A stretch of DNA of 42,524 nucleotides from a bacterium. Its GTDB lineage: Bacteria; Electryoneota; B3-LCP. Positions 32,649-41,082 of the stretch are shown piece by piece. Location: positions 1 through 42,524 of the forward strand of contig JAHJDJ010000325.1 of assembly GCA_018812585.1 (NCBI GenBank), read 5' to 3'. Within the stretch, counting starts at the first letter, position 1. The number at the start of each line of letters is the position of its first letter. The position numbers were made by a program, and so were the translations under genes. The notes beneath the pieces were generated by a model. That model saw only the letters and a list, made by a program, of their open reading frames with translations. It made no database searches and was not told the DNA's origin.

Positions 32649-32717
32649 GGTAACAGTAAACAATAAATATAAATAAAGAACTTAGCAAAGTCAAGCATTT
32701 TTGTAAAACCTCTTCGG

Positions 32718-33890
32718 ATGAAAATAATTTACCGCTATCTGGCGATGGAGTTTATCCCGCCTTTCTTTTACGGTTTCTTTCTGATCACCGTTATCATTTT
32801 GATGAACCTGGTCGTGCAGATGTTGGGGAGAATTGCGGGAAAAGGATTAGATCCATACGTAGTCACTGAATATTTCTTTCTGAACTTAGCCTGGATCGTG
32901 GCGTTGGCCGTACCGATGGCGGTGCTGGTGGCGACGCTTTCAGCATTTGGACGGCTTTCTGCTGAGAATGAATTTACGGCCATGAAGGCCGCGGGTATGA
33001 GCCTGTGGCAATTAATGATGCCTTTTATTTTAATGGCTGGTCTGCTCTGTTACCTGCTGATTGAGTTCAACAATCGTGTCCTGCCTGATTTTAATCATCG
33101 CACTCGTGTGCTTTCCGGGGATATCAGCCGAAAGCGCCCCACGTTAGCTTTGGAAGCGGGAACGTTTATTTTTGACATTCCGAAATACGTGTTATGGGCG
33201 CAGCAGATCGATCAGAAAGGTTCGGAGCTGAAATCACTGGTCATTTATGATCGCAGTGAACCGCGTCATCCCACTGTGGTATCAGCAGAGCATGGGAAAT
33301 TGACGTTTGTGCGCGCAGACGAAGCGTTCCACATGCAGCTTTTCGACGGGGAGATTCACCGCCAGGATACGGGTGATCCGGGTTATTATCAGCGCACTAA
33401 ATTTGAGCGCTCGCTGGTGCGTATTCCTGCTCCTAATATGGTCTTCGAAAGGCATGACAGCGAATATCGATCAGACCGCGAATTGTCGGCTTTAGAAATG
33501 TGGCAGCAGGTGCAGTTGATGAAGCAGGATGATCCGGTTAAGAACAAACGCAAGATCAACGCCTACATGGTCGAAGTCCACAAAAAGTACTCTATTCCGG
33601 TTGCCTGTCTGGTGTTCGTCCTGATTGGCGCTCCATTAGGCGTCAGGGTTCACCGGGGCGGTCTGGGTGTCGCGGCTGGTTTGAGCGTCCTCTTCTTCCT
33701 CGTCTATTGGGCGTTTCTGATTGGCGGTGAAGATTTAGCTGACCGCAGTATCATCACACCTGCAATGGCGATGTGGGCTCCGAATGTGCTTATGGGAGTG
33801 CTGGGGTTCTTCCTGGTGCGCAGTACCATCCGCGAAGCGAAAATCCTGGATTTCGGCGTCATTTTGCGGAAATTTAAGAAAAATCAGTGA
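32718..33890 (+). CDS. LptF/LptG-family permease (YjgP/YjgQ)
   Basis: Inner-membrane subunit of the ABC exporter that lifts lipopolysaccharide to the outer membrane. 390 residues: three N-terminal helices, a periplasmic beta domain (about 120-285) and three C-terminal helices. Typical stretches: IIYRYLAMEFIPPFFYGFFLITVIILM, VALAVPMAVLVATLSAFGRLSAENEFTAMKAAGMS, NRVLPDFNHR, and YSIPVACLVFVLIGAPLGVRVHRGG. Only one of the usual two paralogues is in the window. It indicates an LPS-bearing outer membrane. No clear Shine-Dalgarno site. Confidence 0.93.
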   Translation: MKIIYRYLAMEFIPPFFYGFFLITVIILMNLVVQMLGRIAGKGLDPYVVTEYFFLNLAWIVALAVPMAVLVATLSAFGRLSAENEFTAMKAAGMSLWQLMMPFILMAGLLCYLLIEFNNRVLPDFNHRTRVLSGDISRKRPTLALEAGTFIFDIPKYVLWAQQIDQKGSELKSLVIYDRSEPRHPTVVSAEHGKLTFVRADEAFHMQLFDGEIHRQDTGDPGYYQRTKFERSLVRIPAPNMVFERHDSEYRSDRELSALEMWQQVQLMKQDDPVKNKRKINAYMVEVHKKYSIPVACLVFVLIGAPLGVRVHRGGLGVAAGLSVLFFLVYWAFLIGGEDLADRSIITPAMAMWAPNVLMGVLGFFLVRSTIREAKILDFGVILRKFKKNQ

Positions 33891-33938
33891 CCTGTAACAC
33901 AAATTCTCCTGAAATATCATTTAAATTATAGACGTGCC

Positions 33939-35441
33939 ATGTCAATGCCAATGACCCAGATCGCTATACCACGGTCATTTTTTCTGCTCTCTGGAATCGT
34001 GCTGATGGGATTATTATTAATCCCGATCCCTGTTTCTGCACAATCGAATCTGGTAGATTACGACAGGGTTTGGCGTATCTATGAGGAAGCAAGAGCAGCG
34101 CGCGCTGACCAATTAGCTTCTGATCTTTTCCTTAAAGCTGAAGCAATCTTCAGCGGTGCGCGAGCCGATTCAGGCAATTCTAAGCGCACCAAGCGGATAC
34201 AAAAAAACTTAGCCGCGGCCCACAACCAGTTTTCGGACGCCATCAGAGTAGCCGGGGCAATACAGAATGAGTTTCCTTCGCTGATTAAGGCATACGATGC
34301 GGCGCTGGCATCACACGCTCCGGATATCGCTGTAAAATTGTGGAAGCAAGCAACAGTCCAGTTTCTGAAAGTGCAGGGTTTCATCGCAGAATACAAATCA
34401 AACTCTGCGGTAGGGCCTGCGATGGAGGCCGAAGATCTGTATCTGCAGGCTGAATTAGCAGCTTTTAAGCAGAGCTATCTTCATGACGCGAAGAGTCGTT
34501 ATGCCGCTCTGCTGGAGGAAGATCTAGACGAGTTGACTCCACTTCTTCTGCGGAAAGCAGCGGTAGCGCTTGCTGGGGCAGAAACACAGCTTGAAAGGGA
34601 TCGCTACAGCGATGATGAGATCAAACGATATGTGAAGGCAGCCGAGTATTACCTGACACATGCCGAGTTTCTGGCATCATGGATCAAGAGTCTCCCAGAA
34701 GAAGATGGCGCTGTTGAAACGTTGATTCTTCAATTTGAAGAGCAGCTTTCCCGGCTGTGCAGAAGCGTATCACTGGAACCGGACTTCAATCGAAACCATT
34801 CGCTGAGTACCGACGCGATCTTGAGGGAGATCCGCCGGTTGCAGGATAATGGTCAATACCTCGAACAGCAGATTCAGCAGCGCGATTTGCAGATTGGCGA
34901 ATTGGAAGCAGAATTGAGGAAATTGCAGAGTCAATCCGGCAAATATCTGTCAGAGATTGAGATCAATCGACGGAAGATTCAACAGAAAGCACGCTTCGAG
35001 GCGAAGATCAAAGCGATAACCACCGTTCTTGATCCCGAACGAGGAACCGTTTCGTACGCGACAAGCGGCGGTAACGCTGAGATCATCATCCGCTTAAACG
35101 GTTTGCAGTTTTCATCAGGATCAGCAAAGCTTAAAAATGAGGATTTAGAGCTGCTGGACGACTGTATTACGATTATGAAAGAGTTTCCTCGCGCTCGCAC
35201 CGAAGTTCTGGGACACACCGATTCACAGGGCAGTACTTCTTTAAATCAGAAATTATCGCAGGAACGCGCCGCGTCGGTGCGTGACTATCTGGTCACTAAA
35301 TTGACAGATAAGGCGGAAATTCTGGCGATAGGACTCGGTGAGGACAAACCGATCGCTTCCAACGATACGGCTGCAGGGCGTAAGCAAAACCGACGCATCG
35401 AGATTATCTTGAAAGATATAAAAATACAGGACAATTACTGA
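33939..35441 (+). CDS. Exported helical protein with C-terminal OmpA peptidoglycan-binding domain
   Basis: 500 residues. Signal peptide about 1-35 (FFLLSGIVLMGLLLIPIPVSAQ). Long alpha-helical region 36-345 rich in Ala/Glu/Lys, with a coiled coil at about 285-345 (LQDNGQYLEQQIQQRDLQIGELEAELRKLQSQ). OmpA-like domain 375-498: LQFSSGSAKLKNEDLELLDDC, TEVLGHTDSQGSTSLNQKLSQERAASVRDYL, GRKQNRRIEIIL, keeping the Asp and Arg that bind diaminopimelate. Probably a periplasmic protein anchored to murein. Partner unknown. Confidence 0.9.
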   Translation: MSMPMTQIAIPRSFFLLSGIVLMGLLLIPIPVSAQSNLVDYDRVWRIYEEARAARADQLASDLFLKAEAIFSGARADSGNSKRTKRIQKNLAAAHNQFSDAIRVAGAIQNEFPSLIKAYDAALASHAPDIAVKLWKQATVQFLKVQGFIAEYKSNSAVGPAMEAEDLYLQAELAAFKQSYLHDAKSRYAALLEEDLDELTPLLLRKAAVALAGAETQLERDRYSDDEIKRYVKAAEYYLTHAEFLASWIKSLPEEDGAVETLILQFEEQLSRLCRSVSLEPDFNRNHSLSTDAILREIRRLQDNGQYLEQQIQQRDLQIGELEAELRKLQSQSGKYLSEIEINRRKIQQKARFEAKIKAITTVLDPERGTVSYATSGGNAEIIIRLNGLQFSSGSAKLKNEDLELLDDCITIMKEFPRARTEVLGHTDSQGSTSLNQKLSQERAASVRDYLVTKLTDKAEILAIGLGEDKPIASNDTAAGRKQNRRIEIILKDIKIQDNY

Positions 35442-35470
35442 TAATTCGCTAATATTTCAGGGTTCGTATT

Positions 35471-36268
35471 ATGAACAGATTAATTAAGAATCAGCACGGT
35501 TCCCATTTTTACGATCAGCTTGCTTCCGAATACGATCAGATGATGGATTGGGAATCCAGACTGCATAAAGAGACACCCTTCTTTGAAAAAGTTCTCCGCA
35601 ATTATGACGTGAGAAGTATCTTGGACGTCGGCTGTGGAACAGGACGGCACTGTTTCTTCTTCAGCACTCTGGACGTTGACAAGATCGTGGGTATTGATCC
35701 CGCTGCCAATGTTGTGCAGTACGCTCAATCCCGGGCACAAGTCAGCGGCGCAGAAATACGTTTCATTGAGGGGGCGTTACCGAACCTGACCGATTATGTC
35801 ACGGAGCGATTCGATCTGGTTTGTCTGCTGGGTAATGTTCTATCGAACCTGATCACTTATGATAACCTGGAGTTGACCCTCAAGAATCTCAAAAGAGTAC
35901 TGACCCCTTCGGGTGTTATTCTAATCCAGATGATTAACTGGGATGCTCGCATCGCATCACGGGATCGCTTTTTCCCACCGACGGGTCATACCAGCACGCA
36001 AGGCGAAAAGCTGTTCTTCCGCTTCTTCGATTTCCACGATGAATTAGTAACCATGAATCTGGTGATTTTCCATTCTCCGGGGTCTCAACCTCGAAGCTGG
36101 TCAAATCGTATCCTGCAAACCAAACTGCGCCCCTGGCGAAGAGAAATTATCACTATGGCTTTAGCCGATACCGGTTTCGATCTGCTGCAGGAATACGGCG
36201 GGACTGATTTGTCGGAATACAGCCAGAACGAGTCGCCGAATTACATCTTCATCGCAAAACCTCAATAG
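35471..36268 (+). CDS. Class I SAM-dependent methyltransferase
   Basis: 265 residues. SAM motif I SILDVGCGTGRHCFFFS, acidic end of strand 2 in KIVGIDPAANVV, motif II region AEIRFIEGALPNLTDYVTERFDLVCLLGNVL, motif III LTPSGVILIQMINWD. A C-terminal beta domain follows (about 175-265). By layout it resembles the glycine/sarcosine-type small-molecule methyltransferases, but the substrate is unknown. 29 nt after the OmpA-domain gene. Confidence 0.85.
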   Translation: MNRLIKNQHGSHFYDQLASEYDQMMDWESRLHKETPFFEKVLRNYDVRSILDVGCGTGRHCFFFSTLDVDKIVGIDPAANVVQYAQSRAQVSGAEIRFIEGALPNLTDYVTERFDLVCLLGNVLSNLITYDNLELTLKNLKRVLTPSGVILIQMINWDARIASRDRFFPPTGHTSTQGEKLFFRFFDFHDELVTMNLVIFHSPGSQPRSWSNRILQTKLRPWRREIITMALADTGFDLLQEYGGTDLSEYSQNESPNYIFIAKPQ

Positions 36269-36291
36269 CTCCTACACTTCTTGTTTATCCC

Positions 36292-36341
36292 CAACTCCTG
36301 GTTGTTTTGCGGCGTATCATAGAAACAACAACTAGGAGTTG
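36292..36341. repeat. Inverted repeat between methyltransferase and radical SAM genes
   Basis: CAACTCCT pairs with AGGAGTTG, with a further TTGTT/AACAA pairing inside. There is no T-run on the plus strand, so it is a weak terminator candidate or a regulatory hairpin. Confidence 0.5.
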
Positions 36342-36404
36342 ATTATCTCCTCCTCCAGTCTTACCTTTATATAACCTTGCATATTTGCATGAAAGTAATT
36401 CATC

Positions 36405-38072
36405 ATGCCAACTATAAAAAAGATCGCCTTAATTGAACCGGAACCTCCCGGACTTCACGTTTTCAGCAGCTTCCGCATGCCGCGTCTGGGTTTACCTTTA
36501 TTAGGCGCTATTCTGAAGAAAAACGGTTATGACGTTACCATACACGTAGGCGCGCTTAGTGATGCCTATATCAAGGAATTCAGTCAGAGTGATCTGATTG
36601 CCATATCGACAACGACGTCGACCGCCATTGAAGCTTACCGTATTGCCGATCTTTTCAGAGCGTTGGGCAAAACAGTAGTGATTGGCGGCGTGCACGCTAC
36701 TTTCCTTCATGACGAAGCTCTGGGACACGCGGATTATGTGGTGCGGGGTGAAGGTGAAAACGTCTTTCCGGAGCTGATTCGGCATATCGCCGATGAAACT
36801 CTACCAAAGGGTCTTCAGGGCGTCAGTTTTAGCGATGGTGAGGAGATCATCCATAATCCTGTAGCGCCGTTAATTGATGATCTGGATACACTGCCGTTTC
36901 CCGATTTTTCACTGCTGAATGACAGTTTAAAACTGTTCAATACACCCGTTCAAACCAGCCGCGGTTGTCCGTATCCCTGTAATTTCTGCAATGTCACTCA
37001 GATGTTCGGCCGAAAAATGCGCTATCGTTCGGTTGATCATGTTATCGCTGAATTATCTCAGTTACCCAGCGAAGAAATCTTCTTTTATGATGATAACTTC
37101 TGCGCCAACCCAAAGCGCACCAAAGACCTCTGTGAAGCAATGGCGCAGAAAAGCATTAAGAGCAAGCGGGGATCAGCGCAGGTACGCGCGGATATGACTC
37201 GTGATCGCGAGCTGGTGCAATTGATGAAAAGCGTTGGGATCAATCAGGTTTATGTCGGTTTCGAGTCGATCAACCCTGACTCTTTGGAATATTTTGACAA
37301 GAAGCAGACGGTCGAAGAGATTGCTCAGGCGATGGAGGTATTCCGCCAGTTCAAGATTCATGTACACGGCATGTTTGTCATGGGCGCGGAGCACGATACG
37401 GAAAAGACAGCTCAGGATACGTTGAAATTCGCCAGGAAGCATCGCATCGATACGGTACAGTTCATGATGCTATGCCCCCTTCCGGGGACGATGTTGGCTG
37501 ACCAGTTGGACACCGAAGGCCGCATCCTGACCAAAGATTGGAGTCTCTACGACGCACATCATGCGGTTTACATTCCTAAGAAAATGAGCGCGGAAACATT
37601 GCAAACATCCACCATCCTGGCGATGCAACGGTTTTATTCCTTATGGGATGGCGTTTTAAAGCTTTCGAAGGGTGATTGGTATAACGCGGTACGCCGGGCT
37701 ATGGGTTGGTATCTGATTCGTAATTGGAAGAAGGACAACAAGGGTTGGGATGCGCATTTACGTCAGCTCAATACCGGCAAATACCAGGCAATAATCGACC
37801 AATACCTGGTAGAGGCTAAGAAACAGATCGATGAATTACGCGAAAAATTCAAGACGAAGAATCCCGTCTTGAATGCCAGGCTCGATGATCTGCGCAATAC
37901 GATTGAGGCTTATGGTAAGGAAGTAGCCCGCATCTCCAGCGAACTGAGAAGCGGCATCGAAACTGATTTACCGAAGCTGCAAAAACGGGCGGAGCAGGTT
38001 CTACAATCTGCGGAGAATGCGGTTAATGAATTCCGCAGGTTAAGTCAGAGGATTAACAAGCAGGCTATTTAG
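36405..38072 (+). CDS. B12-binding-domain radical SAM protein with C-terminal coiled coil
   Basis: 555 residues. Residues 1-140 form a cobalamin-binding-like Rossmann domain (RMPRLGLPLLGAILKKNGYDV, LIAISTTTSTAIEAYRIA, VVIGGVHATFLHDEAL, VVRGEGENVFPELI) without the DxHxxG base-off motif. The radical SAM core (about 185-400) has CPYPCNFC (CX3CX2C), EIFFYDDNF and QVYVGFESINPDSLEYFDKKQT. A DUF4070-like stretch follows (LCPLPGTMLADQLDTEGRI). Residues about 465-553 are a long charged coiled coil, unusual for this family. The reaction is unknown; family members act as methylases or carbon-skeleton enzymes, often in lipid or pigment synthesis. Confidence 0.88.
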   Translation: MPTIKKIALIEPEPPGLHVFSSFRMPRLGLPLLGAILKKNGYDVTIHVGALSDAYIKEFSQSDLIAISTTTSTAIEAYRIADLFRALGKTVVIGGVHATFLHDEALGHADYVVRGEGENVFPELIRHIADETLPKGLQGVSFSDGEEIIHNPVAPLIDDLDTLPFPDFSLLNDSLKLFNTPVQTSRGCPYPCNFCNVTQMFGRKMRYRSVDHVIAELSQLPSEEIFFYDDNFCANPKRTKDLCEAMAQKSIKSKRGSAQVRADMTRDRELVQLMKSVGINQVYVGFESINPDSLEYFDKKQTVEEIAQAMEVFRQFKIHVHGMFVMGAEHDTEKTAQDTLKFARKHRIDTVQFMMLCPLPGTMLADQLDTEGRILTKDWSLYDAHHAVYIPKKMSAETLQTSTILAMQRFYSLWDGVLKLSKGDWYNAVRRAMGWYLIRNWKKDNKGWDAHLRQLNTGKYQAIIDQYLVEAKKQIDELREKFKTKNPVLNARLDDLRNTIEAYGKEVARISSELRSGIETDLPKLQKRAEQVLQSAENAVNEFRRLSQRINKQAI

Positions 38073-38078
38073 CACACC

Positions 38079-38121
38079 GTCGGATTCTGCCATAGGCACT
38101 CCTTCGGAGGGAGAATCCGAC
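38079..38121. repeat. Palindromic repeat family 1, copy 2 (three-way junction)
   Basis: Outer stem GTCGGATTC / GAATCCGAC identical to the copy at 9952-9993. Inner hairpins TGCC-ATA-GGCA and CTCC-TTC-GGAG differ from copy 1 but stay perfectly paired. Both copies are followed by CTAC. It lies 6 nt after the radical SAM stop codon. Confidence 0.85.
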
Positions 38122-38143
38122 CTACCTGTCGCACTTGAACGAA

Positions 38144-38176
38144 CAAAAAAACCCGCCCTCTGGCGGGTTTTTCTTT
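38144..38176. terminator. Bidirectional terminator between convergent genes
   Basis: ACCCGCC-CTCT-GGCGGGT, preceded by AAAAAAA and followed by TTTTTCTTT, so it works for the radical SAM gene and for the convergent secreted-protein gene. Confidence 0.9.
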
Positions 38177-38192
38177 AGGTATTCAGTATCTC

Positions 38193-39359
38193 TTATTTCA
38201 TCAGGAATGCTTTGCGCGTATGCACAAATCCACCGGCGCGCATCTGGACTAAGTAGAGACCAGAGGCCACATTCGGAGCATCCCAGATCACCGTATGATA
38301 ACCTGCTTTCAACTGCTTGTCGATTAATGTTGTTACTTTGCTGCCCAGGATGTTGTAGACGTCGATACGGACATTGGCAACATCCGGTAATCCGAATTGG
38401 AATTGAGTTGACGGATTGAAGGGATTGGGATAAGGCGGCGCCATGAAGAATACGTCGGGGATGGGCGACGTGATAAACTCGGTTGTTTCCCAGCCCTCAA
38501 CTTCCCAACCGACCAGATTCGCTTCCAGACCATCGGAACCTGCCGCGCCTTCTTTTTCAAAGGGGAAGCTGTCTTCAGCGATGATGGCGCCGGTAAGGTA
38601 AACGCCGGAATGTACCTGATAAAGGTACAAACCTGCGGGAGCGCCTCCGGGAATCGACTGTGACAGGGTACGCGCCAGACTGCCGCTGGTCGGCATAGTT
38701 AAACCGGTACGCGTAAGCAGAGGCCCGTATATATTGCCGTTGGGCAGGACAAGATCAATCCAGACGTCGTAAGTTACCGGTGTCTGGATGTTGTTGGCGA
38801 TTACAACATTATAATCGAAGGAGCCGCCTATCACCGGCAGCGAAATTGGGGGATCCACTGGCGCTGCGGTCACGGTCAAGTCGGTTGTGCCACCCAGAGA
38901 TGCGGTCATAACATCAGGAAACTCGACACCGTAAAGGATGGGATCGTCCATAAGTGGAGCCAGGAATTCCGTGACAGACTCAGAGTAATAGGTTCCGACT
39001 GTCGGTGAGGCGGCATTAAAAGCGCGCAGGAAAATCCAGCCACCTTCAGCGGGCGCGGTTCCTGGCAGCACGAAATTGCCAGCGGACGGCGCGCCGCCTG
39101 TCATAGCGACGAAACAGGCGCCCATCAAAACGTCATCGCCAGTGGGAAGGCCATTCAGGGCCGGTGGATTCATGCCGTTGCCTTCGCTGTCCCAGATCAA
39201 CTGCAGAAGAGATCCAGAAGCTAAAGGCTGACCATTTTCATCCGCTACGACGCCAAAGAAGCCGGAGGCGTAATTTGTGGCGGTTATCATGTAGGGTTGG
39301 GCTTGCAAACCGCCAACCAAAGCCAATGTCAGAATGATGACAGCTATAAGTCGTTTCAT
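38193..39359 (-). CDS. Secreted protein with type IX/FlgD-like C-terminal sorting domain
   Basis: 388 residues from MKRLIAVIILTLALVGGLQAQ, a clear signal peptide. GGGAGGT lies 5 nt upstream, so the track's 53 extra N-terminal residues are rejected. The body is beta-rich and not recognised. The last 80 residues (YPNPFNPSTQFQFGLPDVANVRIDVYNILGSKVTTLIDKQLKAGYHTVIWDA, ending SGLYLVQMRAGGFVHTRKAFLMK) are the FlgD-Ig-like/T9SS type A sorting domain used for export across the outer membrane. Start overlaps the upstream gene's stop by 4 nt (ATGA), so the pair is translationally coupled. Confidence 0.88.
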   Translation of the reverse strand: MKRLIAVIILTLALVGGLQAQPYMITATNYASGFFGVVADENGQPLASGSLLQLIWDSEGNGMNPPALNGLPTGDDVLMGACFVAMTGGAPSAGNFVLPGTAPAEGGWIFLRAFNAASPTVGTYYSESVTEFLAPLMDDPILYGVEFPDVMTASLGGTTDLTVTAAPVDPPISLPVIGGSFDYNVVIANNIQTPVTYDVWIDLVLPNGNIYGPLLTRTGLTMPTSGSLARTLSQSIPGGAPAGLYLYQVHSGVYLTGAIIAEDSFPFEKEGAAGSDGLEANLVGWEVEGWETTEFITSPIPDVFFMAPPYPNPFNPSTQFQFGLPDVANVRIDVYNILGSKVTTLIDKQLKAGYHTVIWDAPNVASGLYLVQMRAGGFVHTRKAFLMK

Positions 39360-40198
39360 TGCGCACCTCCCTTTGCTGAAGAAGCCGGCGCGGTTGTATT
39401 TGTGATTGCTGTTGGCATAGGTGGTCTTCCAATTATCTCCAAAGCATCTAAATCGGGGTAGTATCCTCCGGGGCCGCGGGAATCCAAACCGGTTGGACCA
39501 GGCTGCGGGTAGGTCCAATTAAATCCCGGATGCCCTGGTGCTATGTAAACCCAGTACCCTTTGCAGGGTTCGAATTCGGTCAGGTTACCCTGCCAGAGTG
39601 CGGCGTCGTTTTTCCAAGCGTAGGTATGATTGCCTGAAGCGGCGTCATAACTCATAATCAAGTCGGATAAGAACAGATAAACGCCTCCCTGAAATCCGCT
39701 CATCCCGGCATTGGTCAGAGAAGTCGGCATCGCCCAAACGGAACCGACAGCGTTATATCCCGGTGAGATTGCGCCCATATTGTAGGTCGGTTCTTCAATG
39801 ACGTTGCCGTAAGCAACGATGGTCTGCACGGCAGGATGATCGGGCTGCACGTAGACCCAGTAAGCTTCAGCTTCAGAAAGTTCGCTGAACTCTCCTGCCC
39901 ATTGACTGGTAGTGCTGTTGTACCAGGCTATCTGGAATCTTGCGGAAGTCGGATTCCAGCGTATGATCTGATCAGATTCTTCCACTGTCGCGCCGCCGGT
40001 CAATTGATCACTCAGCACGTTATTCAGCGCTTTGTTATCTGGAAGGAGGGGGAAGGAGATCTGGGTAAATCCCGGTTGCACGTCCAGTTTCCAAAAACCG
40101 ACGGTATTCGATGGGCCGGAATCAGTCGCGAAAACGGTACAGGGAAGCAGTATCGCAGCAGCCATCAACGCATAAATCATTCTGCTGATCATCATCAC
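39356..40198 (-). CDS. Exported protein with two tandem copies of a Trp-rich domain
   Basis: 280 residues, signal peptide MMMISRMIYALMAAAILLPCTVFA. Two related units: about 40-120 (PGFTQISFPLLPDNKALNNVLSDQLTGG, WYNSTTSQWAGEFSELSEAEAYWVYVQPDHPA) and 135-225 (PGYNAVGSVWAMPTSLTNAGMSGFQGG, WKNDAALWQGNLTEFEPCKGYWVYIAPGHPG). The closing GxGYWVYV and opening G-N-SxP patterns recur in secreted proteins of FCB bacteria. It has no sorting domain of its own, while its coupled downstream partner has one. Function unknown. Confidence 0.8.
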   Translation of the reverse strand: MMMISRMIYALMAAAILLPCTVFATDSGPSNTVGFWKLDVQPGFTQISFPLLPDNKALNNVLSDQLTGGATVEESDQIIRWNPTSARFQIAWYNSTTSQWAGEFSELSEAEAYWVYVQPDHPAVQTIVAYGNVIEEPTYNMGAISPGYNAVGSVWAMPTSLTNAGMSGFQGGVYLFLSDLIMSYDAASGNHTYAWKNDAALWQGNLTEFEPCKGYWVYIAPGHPGFNWTYPQPGPTGLDSRGPGGYYPDLDALEIIGRPPMPTAITNTTAPASSAKGGAQ

Positions 40199-40236
40199 TC
40201 CATTGAGGGAATCGCATTTTTATCGAGCTGTCTAAG

Positions 40237-40265
40237 AATATAATACATTATATTGCAAAAATCAA
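40237..40265 (-). promoter_or_regulatory. Promoter of the secreted-protein pair
   Basis: Minus strand TTGATT (40260-40265), 17 nt, TATATT (40237-40242), about 38 nt before the first gene. The surrounding DNA is very A+T-rich. Confidence 0.65.
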
Positions 40266-40416
40266 GTGAAATTTTTTTTCTCCTCACGATTTTCATTTTT
40301 TCCACGTCAGCATTGCAAAATCGGTCGGAATTCATTATATTTAAACCCGGACAACCAGACGCGCATCCTTGATATCTCTGAACATTTCGTAAAATCATCG
40401 AAAATAAGGGTGACTC

Positions 40417-41082
40417 TTGCTATATAATTCCAGGCGAGTTCTTTTCTGGATGACGCTGTTTGCCATCGCCATGGCCTATCTGGAAGCGACGGTGGTGGTC
40501 TATCTGCGCATGCTGTATTATCCCGATGGTTTCGATTTTCCGCTGATGCCAACGCCCCCAATGGTCATGTTTATCGAGTTAGGCCGGGAAGCCGCGACCA
40601 TCATCATGCTGGTGGCGGTGGGGATTATCGCAGGACGAAGTAAAATCGAGCGGTTCGCTTACCTGATTTTTGCTTTTGGCGTCTGGGATATCATGTATTA
40701 CGTCTGGTTGAAGGTACAAATTGGCTGGCCGGACTCTCTCTTGACCTGGGACATTCTCTTTTTGATACCAACGATCTGGGCAGGACCGGTCATCGCGCCA
40801 GTGTTAGTCTCACTTACCATGATCTGGGCGGCGCTGTGGATTATCCGCAAACAGGATGCGGGCATCACTCCGCATTTCGCCCGCTGGGCCTGGTGGGTGG
40901 AGATCTTTGCTGGACTTATAATCATCATCTCTTTTATCTGGGACGCTAAGAACGTTGCTGCAGGAGGTTATCCGAACGCCTTCCGCTGGGAAATCTTTCT
41001 GATTGGTTTGCTGCTGGGGATAAACGTATTTATCCGTGAAATACGCAAACCGGCTAACCGACTGCAAGGACATGGGGCATGA
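40417..41082 (+). CDS. Six-helix inner-membrane protein of unknown function
   Basis: 221 residues with about six hydrophobic helices (ends near 30, 70, 95, 135, 180 and 205). Charged loops are short. Conserved-looking AYLEATVVVYLRMLYYP after helix 1 and FAFGVWDIMYYVWLKVQIGWP are the most distinctive parts. I recall similar hypothetical proteins but no function. The TTG start at 40417 has AAGGG 6 nt upstream; the next option is ATG 40450 without a good site. Overlaps trmB by 4 nt. Confidence 0.75.
   Translation: MLYNSRRVLFWMTLFAIAMAYLEATVVVYLRMLYYPDGFDFPLMPTPPMVMFIELGREAATIIMLVAVGIIAGRSKIERFAYLIFAFGVWDIMYYVWLKVQIGWPDSLLTWDILFLIPTIWAGPVIAPVLVSLTMIWAALWIIRKQDAGITPHFARWAWWVEIFAGLIIIISFIWDAKNVAAGGYPNAFRWEIFLIGLLLGINVFIREIRKPANRLQGHGA

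Noticed and set aside
39360-39518. 53-residue N-terminal extension of the sorting-domain protein in the ORF track
   Set aside because: It overlaps the upstream gene, and the later ATG has a strong Shine-Dalgarno site followed by a clear signal peptide.
40423-40428. Perfect TATAAT near the start of the six-helix membrane protein
   Set aside because: No -35 at a suitable distance, and it lies inside the coding sequence if the Shine-Dalgarno-supported TTG start is right.
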